A stretch of DNA of 7,032 bases, taken from positions 1 through 7,032 of the forward strand of contig JAWWCA010000187.1 of NCBI GenBank assembly GCA_033720695.1, read 5' to 3'. The position numbers and the translations under genes were made by a program. How positions within the stretch are numbered: the stretch's first letter is position 1; each line of letters opens with the position of its first letter. The notes below the pieces were generated by a model. That model searched no databases. It saw only the letters and a list, made by a program, of their open reading frames with translations, and was not told the origin of the DNA. Positions 5,001-7,032 of the stretch are shown piece after piece. The DNA is from DATGQT01 sp033720695. GTDB taxonomy: Bacteria > Bacteroidota > Rhodothermia > Rhodothermales > Rubricoccaceae.

Positions 5001-5474
5001 CTACGCCGACGGGACGAGCGTGTCGTACGGCGGGATGGCGTCGCGGAACGCCCACGCGCCCTCCTCGGCACCGGGAGCCTGCGACCACACGCAGCAATAG
5101 TGCACGCGGCCGTTCGTGGCGAGGAGGGCCCGCGCCCGGACGACGGCGTTGTAGCGCGCGAGCTGGTCGAACGTCGCCTGCGTCACGGGCACGTCGGGCG
5201 CCTTGCATTCGGCGAGGAGGAGCGGCTGCCCGGCCCGGTCGTGCACCAGGACGTCGGCGCGCCAGACGGCGCCGAGGTAGTCGACCCCCTTCTCGACGGC
5301 GGTGAGGGCCGGGGGGTAGCCCTGCTCGGCGAGGAACCGGAGGAGGTGCTGGCGCACCCGCTCCTCGGGCGTGAGCCGGACCCACTTCCGGCGGACGGGG
5401 TCGAGGACGAGCGGCCGCCCCTGCGCATCGGTGCGCGTGGTGAGGGCGTACGGCGGGAAGGCGAGGGGCTCCAC
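5001..5474 (-). CDS. Stand-alone type I restriction HsdR N-terminal-domain protein (157 aa)
   Basis: This closely resembles the short single-domain HsdR-N proteins common in Bacteroidota: an N-terminal FPPYAL segment, DPVRRKWVRLTPEERVRQHLLRFL, then a PD-(D/E)xK-like core. Likely catalytic residues are E in AVEKG, D in WRADVLVHD, and E and K in LLLAECKAPD, followed by TFDQLARYN and LLATNGRVHYCC. The nuclease fold is recognisable. The protein is not part of a restriction system here, since no HsdM, HsdS or helicase is nearby, and its cellular role is unknown. GTG 5474 is preferred because family similarity begins there. The first in-frame ATG (5597) would add 41 Pro/Arg-rich residues and overlap the upstream gene by 52 bp. 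Confidence 0.85.
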   Translation of the reverse strand: MEPLAFPPYALTTRTDAQGRPLVLDPVRRKWVRLTPEERVRQHLLRFLAEQGYPPALTAVEKGVDYLGAVWRADVLVHDRAGQPLLLAECKAPDVPVTQATFDQLARYNAVVRARALLATNGRVHYCCVWSQAPGAEEGAWAFRDAIPPYDTLVPSA

Positions 5475-5545
5475 GAGCAGGAGGCGGCGGCGGGTCGGAG
5501 GAGCGCGATGGGAGGGGCCGTCCGCCCCCCCCGCCGGTCTCCGGG

Positions 5546-5992
5546 TCAGGTCGTCCGGGCAGCCTCCTTCCGGAGCGCGCGGTAGGCGCCCACCCACCAG
5601 TCGGCGTTGCGGGTCTGCTGGGCGACGGTGACGGACTGGAAGCGGGGGACGAGGGCGATGAGGGCGGGGGGGACCTCGGCCCAGCGGCCGTCGAGCGCGA
5701 GGGCGCCCAGCTCGTCGGCCGCGGCGGGGGCCCAGCGCCAGTCGTCCCGCAGCTTCTCGGCCTTCTTCCAGTAGTTCCGGTCGTCCCAGGCCTGCGCGCT
5801 CGCCTCGATGGTCTCGCCGATGCCACGGAGGTTGAAGACGAGGAAGGCGGTGAGGTCCTTGGCCTCGTCGCTGAAGCGGCCGGCGCCGAGGGCGGGGTCC
5901 TGGGCGAGGAGGCGGAGGGCCTCGGCGCAGGAGCGGAGGTGGGCGTGGCGGCGCTTGGCGGGCGTCTCGCCCGCGTGGATGATGCGGCCCAT
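5546..5992 (-). CDS. Conserved hypothetical protein (148 aa)
   Basis: A soluble, mostly helical protein that starts MGRIIHAGETPAKRRHAHLRS. It contains FLVFNLRGIGETIEASAQAWDDRNYWKKAEKLRDDWRW, written here as two adjoining parts (about residues 50-68 and 69-87), and ends with RNADWWVGAYRAL. From memory, similar proteins with the TPAKRRH opening and the AWDDRxYWxKAEKLR block occur in several phyla, including Chloroflexota, always without an assigned function. There is no signal peptide or membrane segment. Aromatic and charged residues are concentrated in the central block, which may be a binding surface. It is followed by the HsdR-N-like gene on the same strand, with a 71-bp gap if that gene starts at GTG. 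It is divergent from the S66 peptidase gene. A CCTCTCC leader lies 8 nt before the ATG. Confidence 0.8.
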   Translation of the reverse strand: MGRIIHAGETPAKRRHAHLRSCAEALRLLAQDPALGAGRFSDEAKDLTAFLVFNLRGIGETIEASAQAWDDRNYWKKAEKLRDDWRWAPAAADELGALALDGRWAEVPPALIALVPRFQSVTVAQQTRNADWWVGAYRALRKEAARTT

Positions 5993-6000
5993 CCGGGACG

Positions 6001-6007
6001 GGAGAGG
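6001..6007 (-). promoter_or_regulatory. CCTCTCC leader before the conserved hypothetical gene
   Basis: The exact minus-strand heptamer is 8 nt upstream of the ATG at 5992, within a longer C/T-rich stretch and without a Shine-Dalgarno sequence. Confidence 0.4.
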
Positions 6008-6074
6008 GTGGAGGAGGTCGCGGAAGCTACGGCCGGAGGACCGTGCCGCAGGCGGGTGGGCCGCCGGCGGCGGT

Positions 6075-6098
6075 CGGCCGGTGCTAAAAAACCGGCCG
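6075..6098. promoter_or_regulatory. GC-rich inverted repeat with A-tract loop in a divergent intergenic region
   Basis: CGGCCGGT (6075-6082) and ACCGGCCG (6091-6098) pair perfectly around the 8-nt loop GCTAAAAA. It lies between the divergent conserved-hypothetical and S66 peptidase genes (5993-6162). It could be an operator shared by both genes or an RNA hairpin in one 5' leader. It is not a normal terminator, because the A-tract is in the loop and both genes read away from it. Confidence 0.4.
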
Positions 6099-6127
6099 GC
6101 GGTGTACGAACGCGCCCTGGAATCGCG

Positions 6128-6135
6128 TACGTTGC
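6128..6135 (+). promoter_or_regulatory. Weak -7-like element before the S66 peptidase gene
   Basis: TACGTTGC, 27 nt before the GTG start, matches TAnnTTTG at six of eight positions. No convincing GTTG/TTTG lies 19-21 nt upstream, so this is a weak call. Confidence 0.25.
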
Positions 6136-6162
6136 GACGCGTCCCCCCCGCCCCCCGGTCCC

Positions 6163-7032
6163 GTGTCCACTCGTCGTCGCTTCCTCCGTGCCCTCGGCCT
6201 CGGCGCCGCCGCGCCGTTCGCCCTCCGGGCGCAGGCCGTCCCGGAGCACCTCCTGCCGCGGACGGCGCTCCAGCCGCTCCCGCGCGTGCCCGCCCCGGGC
6301 GCCCTACCCGGCGCCCGCCTCCCCCTCCTCAAGCCGCCGCGCCTGCGCGAGGGCAGCCTCATCGGCCTCGTCGCGCCGGCCGGCCACCTCAACCGCCGCG
6401 GCCAGATCGAGGACACCCAGCGCGAGCTCGACGCGCTCGGCTTCCGCAGCCGCCCGGGCCGCCACGTCCTCGCCCGCCACGGCTACCTCGCCGGCACCGA
6501 CGAGGAGCGCGCCGAGGACCTCATGGCGATGTTCCTCGACGACGAGGTCGACGCCATCCTCGCCCTCCGTGGCGGCTGGGGCTGCGCCCGCCTCCTCCCC
6601 CTCCTCGACTACGACGCCATCCGGGCCCATCCCAAGCCGCTCATCGGCTACTCCGACATTACCTCGCTGCTCCTCGCCGTCTACGCCCGGAGCGGGCTCG
6701 TGACGTTCCACGGGCCCGTGGGCCGGTCGACCTGGAACGAGCAGACGGTCGAGAGCTTCCGGCAGGTGCTCGTCCGCGCCGGAAAGCTCTACCTCACGCC
6801 CGTGCCCGAGGACGGCTTCGCGGGCCGCCGAGACGGCTACGCGCCCATCCGCAGCGGCATGGGCTCCGGCCCCCTCATCGGCGGCAACCTCTCCGTCGTC
6901 TCCGCCCTCGCCGGCACGCCCTACCTCCCCGACTTCGCCGGCCACGTCGTGTTCTTCGAGGAGGTGCGCGAGGACATCTACCGGATCGACCGGATGATCA
7001 CGCAGCTCCGCCTCTCGGGCCACTTCGACGAG
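6163..7032 (+). CDS. Tat-exported peptidase S66 (LD-carboxypeptidase family), partial
   Basis: The reading frame starts at GTG 6163 and is still open at the window's end (290 codons). The N-terminus is a twin-arginine signal, STRRRFLRALG followed by GLGAAAPFALRAQA with likely cleavage near residue 25, which is the reason for choosing the GTG. After a Pro-rich linker the S66 domain begins at about residue 64 (GSLIGLVAPAG), then LRGGWGCARLLPLLDY, the nucleophile motif GYSDIT (S164), TFHGPVG, and IGGNLSVVSALAGTP. A FFEEVREDIYRIDRM segment follows, with the likely catalytic Glu at 266. The catalytic His would lie beyond the window. The family removes the terminal D-Ala from murein tetrapeptides. 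Classical LdcA acts in the cytoplasm in recycling, so export implies action on periplasmic muropeptides or another peptide. Confidence 0.9.
   Translation, partial: MSTRRRFLRALGLGAAAPFALRAQAVPEHLLPRTALQPLPRVPAPGALPGARLPLLKPPRLREGSLIGLVAPAGHLNRRGQIEDTQRELDALGFRSRPGRHVLARHGYLAGTDEERAEDLMAMFLDDEVDAILALRGGWGCARLLPLLDYDAIRAHPKPLIGYSDITSLLLAVYARSGLVTFHGPVGRSTWNEQTVESFRQVLVRAGKLYLTPVPEDGFAGRRDGYAPIRSGMGSGPLIGGNLSVVSALAGTPYLPDFAGHVVFFEEVREDIYRIDRMITQLRLSGHFDE

Noticed and set aside
5475..5597. ATG 5597 as the start of the HsdR-N-like protein
   Set aside because: It adds a Pro/Arg/Gly-rich stretch unlike the family and overlaps the upstream gene; GTG 5474 fits the family's start and length.
4408..6249. 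613-residue minus-strand open frame joining the cytochrome to upstream sequence
   Set aside because: Only the last 175 residues look like protein. The rest is Pro/Arg-rich frame shadow of the HsdR-N-like and conserved-hypothetical genes.
5939..6703. 254-residue plus-strand open frame over the S66 peptidase start
   Set aside because: Ser/Ala/Arg/Pro-rich shadow in another frame; the frame from GTG 6163 gives a clear Tat signal and S66 domain.

Overview
The window is very GC-rich, with strong third-position GC bias, except for one AT-rich island at about 1565-2252. Three things point to a high-GC marine lineage of Bacteroidota/Rhodothermota (Rhodothermales, Rubricoccaceae-like). Starts lack Shine-Dalgarno sequences, two upstream regions carry elements resembling the Bacteroidota -33/-7 promoter, and there is a stand-alone HsdR-N-terminal-domain protein of the kind typical of Bacteroidota. 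The lineage is inferred from these traits; there is no rRNA or marker gene here to confirm it.

Layout from left to right: the last 35 codons of a DNA photolyase (+, 2-109); a small secreted protein of unknown function (-, 116-517); a three-helix membrane protein (+, 660-911); a DinB/DUF1572-like metal-binding four-helix protein (-, 916-1461). Next comes an AT-rich insert holding one orphan gene for a two-TM protein with a winged-helix-like tail (+, 1694-2242), bracketed by two identical 38-bp direct repeats (1443-1480 and 2253-2290). After it lie a 640-aa cNMP-binding/CBS/DUF294 signalling protein (-, 2346-4268), a membrane-anchored monohaem cytochrome c (-, 4408-4935), the HsdR-N-like nuclease-fold protein (-, 5001-5474) and a conserved hypothetical protein (-, 5546-5992). 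The window ends in a Tat-exported peptidase S66 (LD-carboxypeptidase family) gene that starts at GTG 6163 and runs off the end. Genes are tightly packed and no stretch over 300 bases lacks a gene.

Most of the window looks like ordinary core and accessory housekeeping: DNA repair, envelope peptide metabolism, redox and signalling. The part that needs explaining is the insert. Its repeats contain the start codon and first six codons of the DinB-like gene, so one copy rebuilds the real gene and the other leaves a 13-codon remnant. The repeats also run into a degenerate 7-bp periodic (TTACGCA-like) tract that continues on the far side. The insert shows no transposase, integrase or terminal inverted repeats.

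A second signal is an exact CCTCTCC heptamer 0-8 nt upstream of five start codons. The insert gene and the repeat-disrupted DinB-like gene both lack it.
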